From positions 1-7,330 of the forward strand of contig JAFSZW010000579.1 of NCBI GenBank assembly GCA_017458865.1: a stretch of DNA of 7,330 bases. The letters are read 5' to 3'. The notes under the pieces were generated by a model. It worked only from the letters and a program-made list of their open reading frames with translations, searched no databases and was not told the DNA's origin. Below, one piece after another: positions 1-6,046 of the stretch. A program made the translations under genes and the position numbers. The stretch's first letter is position 1. Every line of letters starts with the position of its first letter. This stretch comes from Clostridia bacterium. Lineage in GTDB: Bacteria; Bacillota; Clostridia; Christensenellales; Aristaeellaceae.

Positions 1-1
1 G

Positions 2-1567
2 CAGGAAGACGGCCGGGTTGTGCGTGTAAATCTCGATGAACTCCGAAAAGGTGACATCATTGTCGCGCATACAGGTGAGAAGATTGCAGTGGACGGCATG
101 GTTGTCAGCGGACAGGGTGTCGTCGATGAAAGCGCCATTACAGGCGAATTCATCCCGGCTGAAAAGCACAGCGGCAGCGAGGTGTTCGCCGGAACCGTTG
201 TAAAAAGCGGCGTGATCTGCATCCGGGCAGACAAGGTTGGTGACCAGACAGTCGTCAGCCGGATTATCGGCATGGTCGAGTCCAGCGCCCTCAAGCGTGC
301 GCCGATTCAGCGTTATGCGGACCGGTTTTCAAATTACCTCGTCCCGCTCAATTTCCTGCTGTTCGGTGTTGTGTACGCTGTTTCAAAGGACCCAAGACGT
401 GCGCTCAAGATGCTGGTCATTGATTATTCCTGCGGCATCAAGCTCTCCACGGCAACTGCGTTTTCAGCAGCGATCAACTCCGGGGTTCGTCAGGGCATGC
501 TCATCAAGGGCGGTGCCTTCATCGAGCAGATGGCAAATGCCAATACAGTGCTGCTTGATAAAACCGGAACCGTGACCGAGGGCAGGCCGGAGATCATCCG
601 CTTTGATGTTGCCGAGGGACTGCTTGTGGAGGATGTGCTTGCACTGGCCATGTCTGCCGAGGAGACGAGTACGCATCCGCTTGCCCGGGCTGTACTCGAA
701 TACGGCCGCCGGATGGGTGTTGAACCGGTGATGCATGATGAGGTCGTCACCGAGGTTTCCCGCGGTTCGCGGACAACGGTAGACGGCAAGATCATCCGCG
801 TCGGCAGCATGCGCTACATGCAGGAAAATGGCGCATCCTGGTCAAAGCCTTTTACGCCGTCCGAACATGGCATCGCCAACTATGTCGCGATGGATACGGA
901 GATTATCGGTGTGCTTTATGCCATGGACAAGCCCAAGGAAAACGTCAGGCGTGCGATCAATGCGCTGCGCTACGAGGGTGTTGGCGATGTAGAACTGCTG
1001 ACCGGTGATTCCGAGCGGCAGGCACAGCTCATTGCCGAGCTTGTCGGCACAGACAGCTACAGCGCGCAGCTTCTCCCTGAGGACAAGGCTGAGACGGTTC
1101 TCAAGCTGCAGAACCGGGGGAACAGCGTTGTCATGGTGGGCGATGGTATCAATGACGCGCCCGCGCTTGCATTCGCGGATGTTGGCATATCCCTCGGCTC
1201 CAAGTCGACAGACATCGCCATTGAAACGAGCGATGTGGTCATATCAAGAGACGATCCCATGACCATCCCGACGCTCAGGAAGATGAGCCGGGAAACCATG
1301 CGCATTGTGCATCAGAACTTTGCCATGGTTGTGGCCATCAACTCGGTGGGTCTGATTCTTGGCGCTTCAAGCAATATCTCCGTCCTGGCCAGCGCCGTTC
1401 TGCACAACTCATCGACCATACTTGTCGTTGCCAATTCGCTCAGACTGCTGTTCCTGAATTCAGGCGGCAGGGACGATGAAAAAGGCGAAAAGCTGCGGCA
1501 GTTCCGCGGCAGACAGCCAGGCCGGCTTTCAGACACAGGCAAAAGGGGAGGACACAGGCATGCATGA
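2..1567 (+). CDS. Heavy-metal P1B-type ATPase, C-terminal part
   Basis: An ATP-driven membrane pump for a transition metal. The reading frame is already open at base 2, so the N-terminus lies outside the window; the GTG at 20 is not a credible start. Numbered from that GTG, the protein shows the actuator TGE (41-43), an M4 segment with YSCGIKLS (136-143), the phosphorylated Asp in DKTGT (180-184), the HP pair of P1B pumps (219-220), TGDS (328-331) and the hinge GDGINDAPA (374-382). Two C-terminal membrane segments end in HNSST and NSLRLL, as is usual for M7-M8 of P1B pumps. All catalytic motifs are intact. The oddity is M4: the usual CPC/SPC proline is serine, and the following T-P is T-A. 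The metal cannot be read from this; a CtpC-like Mn/Zn role is a guess from the small partner gene downstream. The tail overlaps the next gene by 8 nt. Confidence 0.95.
   Translation, partial: QEDGRVVRVNLDELRKGDIIVAHTGEKIAVDGMVVSGQGVVDESAITGEFIPAEKHSGSEVFAGTVVKSGVICIRADKVGDQTVVSRIIGMVESSALKRAPIQRYADRFSNYLVPLNFLLFGVVYAVSKDPRRALKMLVIDYSCGIKLSTATAFSAAINSGVRQGMLIKGGAFIEQMANANTVLLDKTGTVTEGRPEIIRFDVAEGLLVEDVLALAMSAEETSTHPLARAVLEYGRRMGVEPVMHDEVVTEVSRGSRTTVDGKIIRVGSMRYMQENGASWSKPFTPSEHGIANYVAMDTEIIGVLYAMDKPKENVRRAINALRYEGVGDVELLTGDSERQAQLIAELVGTDSYSAQLLPEDKAETVLKLQNRGNSVVMVGDGINDAPALAFADVGISLGSKSTDIAIETSDVVISRDDPMTIPTLRKMSRETMRIVHQNFAMVVAINSVGLILGASSNISVLASAVLHNSSTILVVANSLRLLFLNSGGRDDEKGEKLRQFRGRQPGRLSDTGKRGGHRHA
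1544..1551 (+). promoter_or_regulatory. Ribosome binding site AGGGGAGG
   Basis: A strong Shine-Dalgarno sequence lies 8 nt before the ATG at 1560, inside the end of the ATPase gene. It decides the start of the downstream protein against an in-frame ATG at 1476, which has no comparable site. Confidence 0.75.
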
Positions 1568-2264
1568 CAACCAGAATGCACTCCATCTGACAATTCTGAG
1601 CAGTCTCCCGGGCCGCCTTCGCCTCGAGTTTGAACAGGCACCAGCTGACCTGGCTGCTTTCGGGCAGATTCCCGGTATGATCGGATACAGATACAATCCG
1701 ACAATCCGGACACTGCTGTGCCTGTACGATCAGACAACACTGAGCGAATTTGACCTGCTGCGCAATATTGCCGGGCTGTACGCCATGCAGCTCAACCCAA
1801 AGCTGATCCATGTTCGGCATGCCGAGGAGCCGGGCTTTGCCCTGAATTCAAGCGGATGGCTGGCACTTGCCGCAATCGGGCTTGACGCGATCATGGCAGC
1901 AACCGCAACCGGTTCCACCATCCGGACCATTACCCGGTGGGGCTCCACGCTGACGACGCTGACTGCAATCATGGAACACGGGTGGGAAGAACTGAATGCC
2001 CGTGGATCCTTTGATCCCGAGGTAATGTCCGTTGTCTACCTGCTCAATTCGCTTTCAAAGGGCACCACGCTGCAGGCAAGCGCCATGGCCTGGGGCCTGA
2101 CATTCGGCCGGCATCTTCTGCCGCGTGACCCACGCGAGACGGAATGGGCCGTCCGGGAGCGGACAGACGGCGTCACACTGACACCGATTGCGTTACCAAG
2201 CACCGGCCGCTTCGCAGGCACCTTGCTTCGCAAAGGACTGGATGCCATGGCAATGCGGCACTGA
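1560..2264 (+). CDS. HMA2-like membrane protein, ATPase partner
   Basis: A 234-residue protein. Residues ~8-75 read like the ferredoxin-like HMA_2 fold that is often fused to, or encoded beside, this class of metal ATPase: LPGRLRLEF (16-24) matches its first strand, and an NP turn followed by TLLCLYD (51-57) its later strand. There is no CxxC metal-binding pair; Cys54 is the only cysteine in that domain. Residues ~99-118 (GWLALAAIGLDAIMAATATG) form a hydrophobic stretch that is probably membrane-embedded, followed by a more polar, helical C-terminal half. The ATG overlaps the ATPase stop as ATGCATGA, so the two are probably translationally coupled. A role as regulator or docking partner of the pump is inferred from this position. 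Family membership is recognised from pattern only. Confidence 0.8.
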   Translation: MHDNQNALHLTILSSLPGRLRLEFEQAPADLAAFGQIPGMIGYRYNPTIRTLLCLYDQTTLSEFDLLRNIAGLYAMQLNPKLIHVRHAEEPGFALNSSGWLALAAIGLDAIMAATATGSTIRTITRWGSTLTTLTAIMEHGWEELNARGSFDPEVMSVVYLLNSLSKGTTLQASAMAWGLTFGRHLLPRDPRETEWAVRERTDGVTLTPIALPSTGRFAGTLLRKGLDAMAMRH

Positions 2265-2383
2265 TCCGCCATTTCGAATCAACACAGAGCTGAATCAAAG
2301 ATGCACTCAGGTCCACTTCCATCTGGCATGGCCTCTGATGCATCCCCATATACAGAACCAGATTATGACAGGAGGCGTTTCTC

Positions 2384-2650
2384 ATGACCACAACAACGAG
2401 CAACATACTGAAGGGTGTCCTGATCGGCGTGGGTGCAAGCCTGGTTGGTTTTGCCATCTACAAGAGTAACGAGGAAAAAGCGGACGAATTTCTCCGCAGG
2501 CATGGCATTGCCGTCAAAACCCCAGGAACGGGATTTGACGCCATGAGCGTGGAGGACCTCATGCGCACTAAGGAGAATATTGAGGACATCCTGGCAGAGC
2601 GTGAACTGCAGGATCAGAGTGTAACCGTGAACGCAGCAGCCGAGGCATAA
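2384..2650 (+). CDS. Small single-pass membrane protein, DUF1490/DUF6110-like
   Basis: An 88-residue protein with a strong site, AGGAGG (2370-2375), 8 nt before the ATG. Residues ~8-26 form one glycine-rich membrane helix (ILKGVLIGVGASLVGFAIYK), followed by a charged, mostly helical cytoplasmic tail that includes ENIEDILAERE. This layout and the tail motif recall DUF1490/DUF6110 proteins. In mycobacteria the DUF1490 proteins (PacL) sit beside ctp pumps and organise or stabilise them in the membrane. The His/Asp-rich metal-binding end reported for PacL1 is missing: the tail ends in NAAAEA. It is the last gene before a terminator and lies ~120 bp after the HMA2-like gene. Expression as a coding gene is well supported; the family call is moderate. 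Confidence 0.8.
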   Translation: MTTTTSNILKGVLIGVGASLVGFAIYKSNEEKADEFLRRHGIAVKTPGTGFDAMSVEDLMRTKENIEDILAERELQDQSVTVNAAAEA

Positions 2651-2658
2651 CCCATCCA

Positions 2659-2684
2659 GCGCCTGTCCCTTGACAGGCGCTTTT
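2659..2684 (+). terminator. Intrinsic terminator of the metal-ATPase operon
   Basis: A perfect 9-bp GC-rich stem (GCGCCTGTC / GACAGGCGC) closes a 4-nt CCTT loop and is followed directly by TTTT. It begins 8 nt after the stop of the small membrane protein gene, so it closes the operon. Confidence 0.9.
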
Positions 2685-2865
2685 CCATGCCTTGGACCTC
2701 TTTCACTGGATTGACCTGACGTGTTCCATATCAACCGAGCACAGATCCGGCACATGTCTGAACCATCATGGATATGCAGGATCGGCAGATGGAGGAATTT
2801 GCAATCCCGCAGCGATTTTCCGCAAGGCTCAGCCTCTTATCACCGAATCCGCTCTTTGCTCTGCA

Positions 2866-2894
2866 TTGACAGTTCGCCAATTTGGCGTTATCCT
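2866..2894 (+). promoter_or_regulatory. Sigma-A-type promoter with palindromic spacer
   Basis: A perfect -35 TTGACA (2866-2871), a 17-nt spacer and a -10 TATCCT (2889-2894) predict a start near 2901. The spacer contains the palindrome CGCCAA-T-TTGGCG (2875-2887), a good place for a repressor or for a MerR-type activator to bind. The first convincing gene downstream is the HTH regulator at 3147, which may be its target. Confidence 0.55.
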
Positions 2895-3030
2895 GAGCGT
2901 ATTAAAGGAACATCTTCCATTGTAAATCATGTCGGCTTTTCCGTATCAGGTGCCCGCCGTTATTAGCCGGTTAAGATCACCTTATGGGGATTTGCCTGTT
3001 TGAGGTGCATTTTTTGAAATATGCGCAAAA

Positions 3031-3045
3031 CAGACCAAAAGTCTG
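3031..3045. repeat. Short inverted repeat CAGAC-N5-GTCTG
   Basis: A 5-bp dyad with a CAAAA spacer. AAATAT (3017-3022) and ATATTT (3051-3056) flank it at nearly the same centre, in a run of A/T-rich DNA. It could be a binding site upstream of the HTH gene or a weak hairpin in the leader. Short dyads like this also occur by chance. Confidence 0.3.
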
Positions 3046-3076
3046 GCAAAATATTTTTGGTGTGGAAGAGATTATC

Positions 3077-3115
3077 TGACATGCATTATTGTCATTGAGC
3101 ACAGTACAAAGTGCT
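3077..3115. promoter_or_regulatory. Two 18-bp dyads before the HTH gene, candidate operators
   Basis: TGACA-N8-TGTCA (3077-3094) and AGCAC-N8-GTGCT (3098-3115) have the same arm length and spacer. Their centres are 21 bp apart, two helical turns, so proteins bound to both would face the same side of the DNA. They end 18 bp before the AGGGAGGA of the HTH gene. Autoregulation by that protein is a natural guess, but the two dyads do not share the same half-site sequence. Confidence 0.35.
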
Positions 3116-3132
3116 TTGCGGCAGAACAGTTC

Positions 3133-3140
3133 AGGGAGGA
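3133..3140 (+). promoter_or_regulatory. Ribosome binding site AGGGAGGA
   Basis: It lies 6 nt before ATG 3147 and decides for that start over the in-frame GTG at 3111, which has no site and falls inside one of the dyads. Confidence 0.75.
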
Positions 3141-3146
3141 CGGGGA

Positions 3147-3596
3147 ATGAGCGAAACAAGACTGAAGACGGAGGAACTGATGGATCGTCTGTTCGAGGAA
3201 CAGAATCTCAGGCGGTTTTTCAGTCAGGAGGCGGAAAATCTGATCCTGCCGACATTCAGCGAATATCTGCAGGCAATGTGCAGGCAGCGTATTGAGGTGC
3301 CGGAACATATTATCAGCCGTGCAAACATTGACAAGTCCTACGGTCATCAGCTGTTTTCCGGCCGCCGAAATCCATCAAGGGATACCGTCATTCAACTGGC
3401 ATTCGGTTTTGGCATGGATGTGGGTGATGCACAGGAAATGCTTCGAATCGCCAGGAAGAGCCCTCTGTATCCACGGGTCAGGCGGGATACGGCCATCATT
3501 TACTGCCTGCATAATCACATATCATTGATTGACACTCAGATCATTCTGGATGATCTTGATCTGCCGGTGTTGGGAAGCGAGCGGAAAAGTGACTGA
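3147..3596 (+). CDS. Cro/CI-like HTH regulator paired with a kinase
   Basis: A 149-residue soluble protein. The middle (roughly residues 50-95) reads as a five-helix Cro/CI (XRE) fold: IISRANIDKSYGHQLFSGRR is a helix-turn-helix with a basic end, followed by NPSRDTVIQLAFGF and a DAQEMLRIA helix. The C-terminal part, with LYPRVRRDTAIIYCL, is a helical extension. To my recollection small HTH proteins of this pattern often precede Hanks-type kinases in Clostridia. The kinase start overlaps this stop by 8 nt, so the two are very probably translated together and act in one pathway. DNA binding and phosphorylation by the kinase are inferences. No N-terminal membrane segment is visible. Confidence 0.85.
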   Translation: MSETRLKTEELMDRLFEEQNLRRFFSQEAENLILPTFSEYLQAMCRQRIEVPEHIISRANIDKSYGHQLFSGRRNPSRDTVIQLAFGFGMDVGDAQEMLRIARKSPLYPRVRRDTAIIYCLHNHISLIDTQIILDDLDLPVLGSERKSD

Positions 3597-4983
3597 ACTT
3601 GAGAAAAGCACCCGTGAAATCCGCAGCGCGTTTGAGAGGATTGATCTGCCGGAGGCATTCCTGAGTGCGTATGATCAGCTTGAATGCCTTGCTTCTCATC
3701 GGTACAGCGAGACATTTCTTGTCGCCGAAAAACGGACAGGACAACTGTTTATCGCAAAGTGTTATGACAAAGCCAGGATGAATCCCGGTAAAGCGGTAAG
3801 CCTGCTTCAGGGGCTTAATCACAGAGCTCTGCCAGGATACACAGCCCAGTTTGAAAACGACAGGAAGCACTGCATCATTCGCGAATATGTGGACGGAACA
3901 CCGCTCAATGAATACGCAAGGGATAATGAGTTCACTGAGACGGACGTCACAGGAATCTGCCTGCAGCTTGCAGATATCCTGATCTATCTGCATGAGCAGA
4001 ATCCGCCCATTATTCATCGCGACATCAAACCGGAGAATATCATTGTCCGGCAGGATGGCAGCATTGCGCTCATTGATTTCGATATTGCCAGACATGTGAA
4101 AGAAGACGCCGAGTCTGACACCCTTTTCTTCGGTACGAAGGGTTATGCGCCGCCGGAACAGTATGGCTTTGCGCAGACCGACTGCCGCGCAGACATCTAT
4201 TCCTTTGGTGTTCTCCTGCGCTTTCTGCTTACAGACAGCATTCGGCCAAACAAAAAGATCCGGCTCTATCCGCCGCTCCAGCGGATCATTGACCGCTGCA
4301 CAGCCTTTTCGCCTGATATGCGCTATTCGAGTATGAACGCGGTGAAGCGGGCACTCAAAGAGGCCAATCCGCGTGCACAGGCATGCCATATGGCAAAGCG
4401 GTGTGCTATGCTTTTGCTTGCCGGAGTGCTTGCATGGGGCTGCGGCACAGCCATTTATCACAAACTGACTTACAGCCCGTTCAGGGACGGCTCTGTGATC
4501 CCTGCAGTTCTGCAGGATGAGGCGCGTCAACGGGAGGCGCTTGAGTATCTGAGTGAAAAATACGGGACCCATCTGCTTGATGATACGGCATCCTATTTCA
4601 CAGTTGGTCGTCTCAAGGACATGCTGACAGAGGTTTACGGCATGGAGGAGAGTTATGCCCGCACGAGCAGCCCTGTGGATCCGCCAATCGAAAATCCGGA
4701 GCATTTTCTGCCATGGTCGCTGGGTGATGAGCAGTATGTCAATCGCGACTACCTCGCTTATTTTGTGACAAAGGTCTACTGGCCGGATCTCGTTGCCGAC
4801 TGGACAGCCCTAAAGGAGGCAACGGATGCGTATCCGGGCATAACGATTGCAAAAGCCTGGTGTGATGAGCACAGCATCATGACGGGTGTTAACCGTCCAA
4901 TGGATGTTTCCTGTGGCGAGGCAGCCATTGCTTTTTCCAATGCAGACAGGGTATCTGAGTATCTTGCATCCGGCAGCAAGTGA
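3589..4983 (+). CDS. Membrane Ser/Thr protein kinase with external domain
   Basis: A 464-residue Hanks-type kinase. The GTG at 3589 is chosen because it overlaps the HTH stop as GTGACTGA and a weak GGGAAG lies at 3572-3577; the ATG at 3529 would run 68 nt into the HTH gene. From GTG: ATP-binding Lys57 (FIAKCYD), catalytic HRDIKPEN (143-150), magnesium loop DFD (163-165, normally DFG), and GYAPPEQYG (185-193) in place of APE. The glycine-rich loop and the usual alpha-C Glu are not apparent. One membrane helix (272-290) follows the kinase, leaving residues ~291-464 outside the cell. That part has no PASTA pattern; three stretches (317-351, ~384-400, 421-450) faintly resemble S-layer homology repeats. 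The likely role is sensing at the wall and signalling inward, with the HTH protein as probable target. No terminator is seen after it. Confidence 0.9.
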   Translation: MTELEKSTREIRSAFERIDLPEAFLSAYDQLECLASHRYSETFLVAEKRTGQLFIAKCYDKARMNPGKAVSLLQGLNHRALPGYTAQFENDRKHCIIREYVDGTPLNEYARDNEFTETDVTGICLQLADILIYLHEQNPPIIHRDIKPENIIVRQDGSIALIDFDIARHVKEDAESDTLFFGTKGYAPPEQYGFAQTDCRADIYSFGVLLRFLLTDSIRPNKKIRLYPPLQRIIDRCTAFSPDMRYSSMNAVKRALKEANPRAQACHMAKRCAMLLLAGVLAWGCGTAIYHKLTYSPFRDGSVIPAVLQDEARQREALEYLSEKYGTHLLDDTASYFTVGRLKDMLTEVYGMEESYARTSSPVDPPIENPEHFLPWSLGDEQYVNRDYLAYFVTKVYWPDLVADWTALKEATDAYPGITIAKAWCDEHSIMTGVNRPMDVSCGEAAIAFSNADRVSEYLASGSK

Positions 4984-5046
4984 GCATTCATCTTTGACTG
5001 CCGGCATTGGCATATCCGATACCCGCTTATAAATACCGTTTCGTGC

Positions 5047-5071
5047 TATGGTGTGCATCGTGCACACCATA
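5047..5071. repeat. 25-bp perfect inverted repeat, candidate operator
   Basis: Arms TATGGTGTGCA and TGCACACCATA (11 bp, perfect) around TCG. No T-run follows, so it is not a standard terminator. It lies over the place where a -35 would sit for the extended -10 at 5086-5094. An alternative weaker promoter (TTGGCA 5007-5012, TATAAA 5028-5033, 15-nt spacer) would put it just inside the transcript. Either way it is well placed to control the secreted-protein gene. Confidence 0.7.
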
Positions 5072-5085
5072 TTGATACTGCAGAA

Positions 5086-5094
5086 TGGTACAAT
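5086..5094 (+). promoter_or_regulatory. Extended -10 promoter TGGTACAAT
   Basis: TGn-TACAAT predicts a start near 5101. The -35 zone (about 5066-5071, ACCATA) is poor and is covered by the inverted repeat, as expected of a promoter that depends on the extended -10 or on a bound activator. It drives the secreted-protein gene at 5145. Confidence 0.45.
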
Positions 5095-5099
5095 TCATG

Positions 5100-5123
5100 T
5101 TGCCTGCCGGTTTTCGGAGGCAA
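5100..5123 (+). other. 5' leader stem-loop
   Basis: TTGCCT-g-CCG-GTTTT-CGG-AGGCAA folds into a 9-bp stem with one bulge. It would form the very 5' end of a transcript starting at ~5101 and stands 8 nt before the ribosome binding site, a position typical of mRNA-stabilising hairpins. Confidence 0.45.
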
Positions 5124-5130
5124 TACAGAA

Positions 5131-5136
5131 TGGAGG
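5131..5136 (+). promoter_or_regulatory. Ribosome binding site TGGAGG
   Basis: Eight nt before ATG 5145. It fixes the start there rather than at the in-frame ATG 5085, and that choice gives a normal signal peptide at the N-terminus. Confidence 0.8.
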
Positions 5137-5144
5137 TACCAGTC

Positions 5145-5882
5145 ATGAAACGGTTTCTTTGGATGACAGCTCTGGCACTGGCGTGCCTGATGGTTTTCCC
5201 GGTGCTTGCGGATGAGGGAAAGGTTACAGTGGCAACATTCGAGGAATTCCAGGGGGCAATGTTCAATGATGCCTGCAGGGAGATTGAACTTACGGAGAGC
5301 ATCTCGGTCCCCGAAACCATGCCGGTGTTCAAAACGGTTGTGGTGCCGGAAGGTGTAACACTGACAATGGATGGAACAAGTGGCCCAGGACAGTACTGTG
5401 GTCTCATCATCGTCGAAGGCAGCACGTTGATTGTCAGAGGCAAACTGGCAATTCAGCACCTCGAATCAAACGGCATTCCTCAGTCCACTGCCGAATTCAA
5501 TCTGCAGGGCGGTACGCTTGATGCAAGAGATGGTGATATCAGCGGTGCCCAGATTCAGATTACCTACCGTGAAGGGACAACAGAGTATAACGGGTCGCTG
5601 CTGCTTCCGGACGATGCCTCAAAGAAGGCCGGAACAAGTTACCAGTTCGGTGTGTTTTCAGAGGATCAGTTGGCTGCTGCAAATGAAACAGATTACTGCA
5701 ATCAGATCATGATTGAGAGCAGTTTCGCACTGACCCGGGATCTGAAACTCTCCAAGTTTACGACCATTCTCAATGACAGCGTGCTGACTGTTCCGGCCGG
5801 GATTACGCTTTCTCTCGGACCAGACGCTTCTATCGTCAAAATCGCCGGAAAAGTAGAAGGAGAGGGCACGTATCCCAGGTAA
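5145..5882 (+). CDS. Secreted beta-rich protein with two internal repeats
   Basis: A 245-residue exported protein of unknown function. Residues 1-22 are a signal peptide: basic MKR, a hydrophobic core, and cleavage probably after FPVLA. The mature part is rich in short beta strands (for example VVVPEGVTLTM, STLIVRGKLAI), the style of right-handed beta-helix or adhesin-like surface proteins, but no catalytic motif is recognisable. Two halves resemble each other: ~28-100 and ~169-243 both run from a (T/S)-x-E-(E/D) helix through a cysteine (44 and 185), an I-x-(L/I) strand and a V-P-(E/A)-G-(V/I)-T-L motif to a G-K-(L/V) strand. No LPXTG or membrane anchor is present, so it is released or held non-covalently. 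It has its own promoter signals and terminator and follows the kinase by 161 bp, which hints at a shared envelope role. Confidence 0.85.
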   Translation: MKRFLWMTALALACLMVFPVLADEGKVTVATFEEFQGAMFNDACREIELTESISVPETMPVFKTVVVPEGVTLTMDGTSGPGQYCGLIIVEGSTLIVRGKLAIQHLESNGIPQSTAEFNLQGGTLDARDGDISGAQIQITYREGTTEYNGSLLLPDDASKKAGTSYQFGVFSEDQLAAANETDYCNQIMIESSFALTRDLKLSKFTTILNDSVLTVPAGITLSLGPDASIVKIAGKVEGEGTYPR

Positions 5883-5926
5883 ACCACGCAGCTTCTGACC
5901 ATTTGTATTTTCCAGTTTCTCCGTAC

Positions 5927-5957
5927 AGGTACGCCAGTATGAGTGGCGTGCCTTTTT
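5927..5957 (+). terminator. Intrinsic terminator after the secreted-protein gene
   Basis: AGGTACGCCA and TGGCGTGCCT pair over 10 bp with one G-T wobble, around a 7-nt loop, and run into TTTTT (5953-5957). It lies 44 nt after the stop and closes this transcription unit. Confidence 0.85.
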
Positions 5958-6003
5958 CATTAACAGTAGCAGGTGAATCAGCTCAAAAGTCTGCTGTCCT
6001 CAG

Positions 6004-6015
6004 GTTGCATGCAAC
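6004..6015. repeat. 12-bp palindrome GTTGCATGCAAC
   Basis: A perfect palindrome; its half ATGCAAC recurs at 6070-6076. It may be a protein-binding site. No partner is visible, and a chance origin is possible. Confidence 0.4.
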
Positions 6016-6046
6016 AGCATTCCTGCGCTGATTTCAATCCCATGCC

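Larger units (their letters stand above)
2685..3146. other. Gene-poor gap with regulatory signals
   Basis: About 460 bp between the operon terminator and the HTH gene. Two overlapping open frames of 77 and 81 codons cross its first half, but neither has a fitting ribosome binding site or a recognisable protein. A 24-codon frame (ATG at 2929, stop at 3001-3003) also lacks a site. What can be supported is a promoter with a palindromic spacer near 2866-2894, a dyad at 3031-3045 in AT-rich DNA, and two dyads at 3077-3115. The likely use is as the control region and ~245-nt leader of the HTH-kinase pair. Confidence 0.5.

Noticed and set aside
1476..1559. Longer N-terminus for the HMA2-like protein from ATG 1476
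   Set aside because: It would overlap the ATPase by 92 nt and has no strong ribosome binding site, while ATG 1560 has AGGGGAGG at 8 nt.
2692..2966. Two overlapping + strand open frames of 77 and 81 codons in the gap
   Set aside because: No ribosome binding site at a proper distance, no recognisable protein, and a good promoter lies inside them. Chance frames are more likely.
2929..3003. 24-codon frame that could be a leader peptide
   Set aside because: No ribosome binding site in range and no regulatory codon run; kept only as a remark.
3541..4704. 387-codon open frame on the - strand across the kinase gene
   Set aside because: The + strand encodes clear kinase motifs in order across the same DNA. 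The antisense product has no recognisable domain and no start signal, so it is a shadow frame.
5047..5071. The 25-bp inverted repeat as terminator of the kinase operon
   Set aside because: No T-run on either side; its place over a promoter's -35 zone suggests an operator instead.
5178..5189. Lipoprotein signal (ALAC) in the secreted protein
   Set aside because: The -3 residue is Ala and the hydrophobic core continues past the Cys to FPVLA, so ordinary signal peptidase cleavage fits better.
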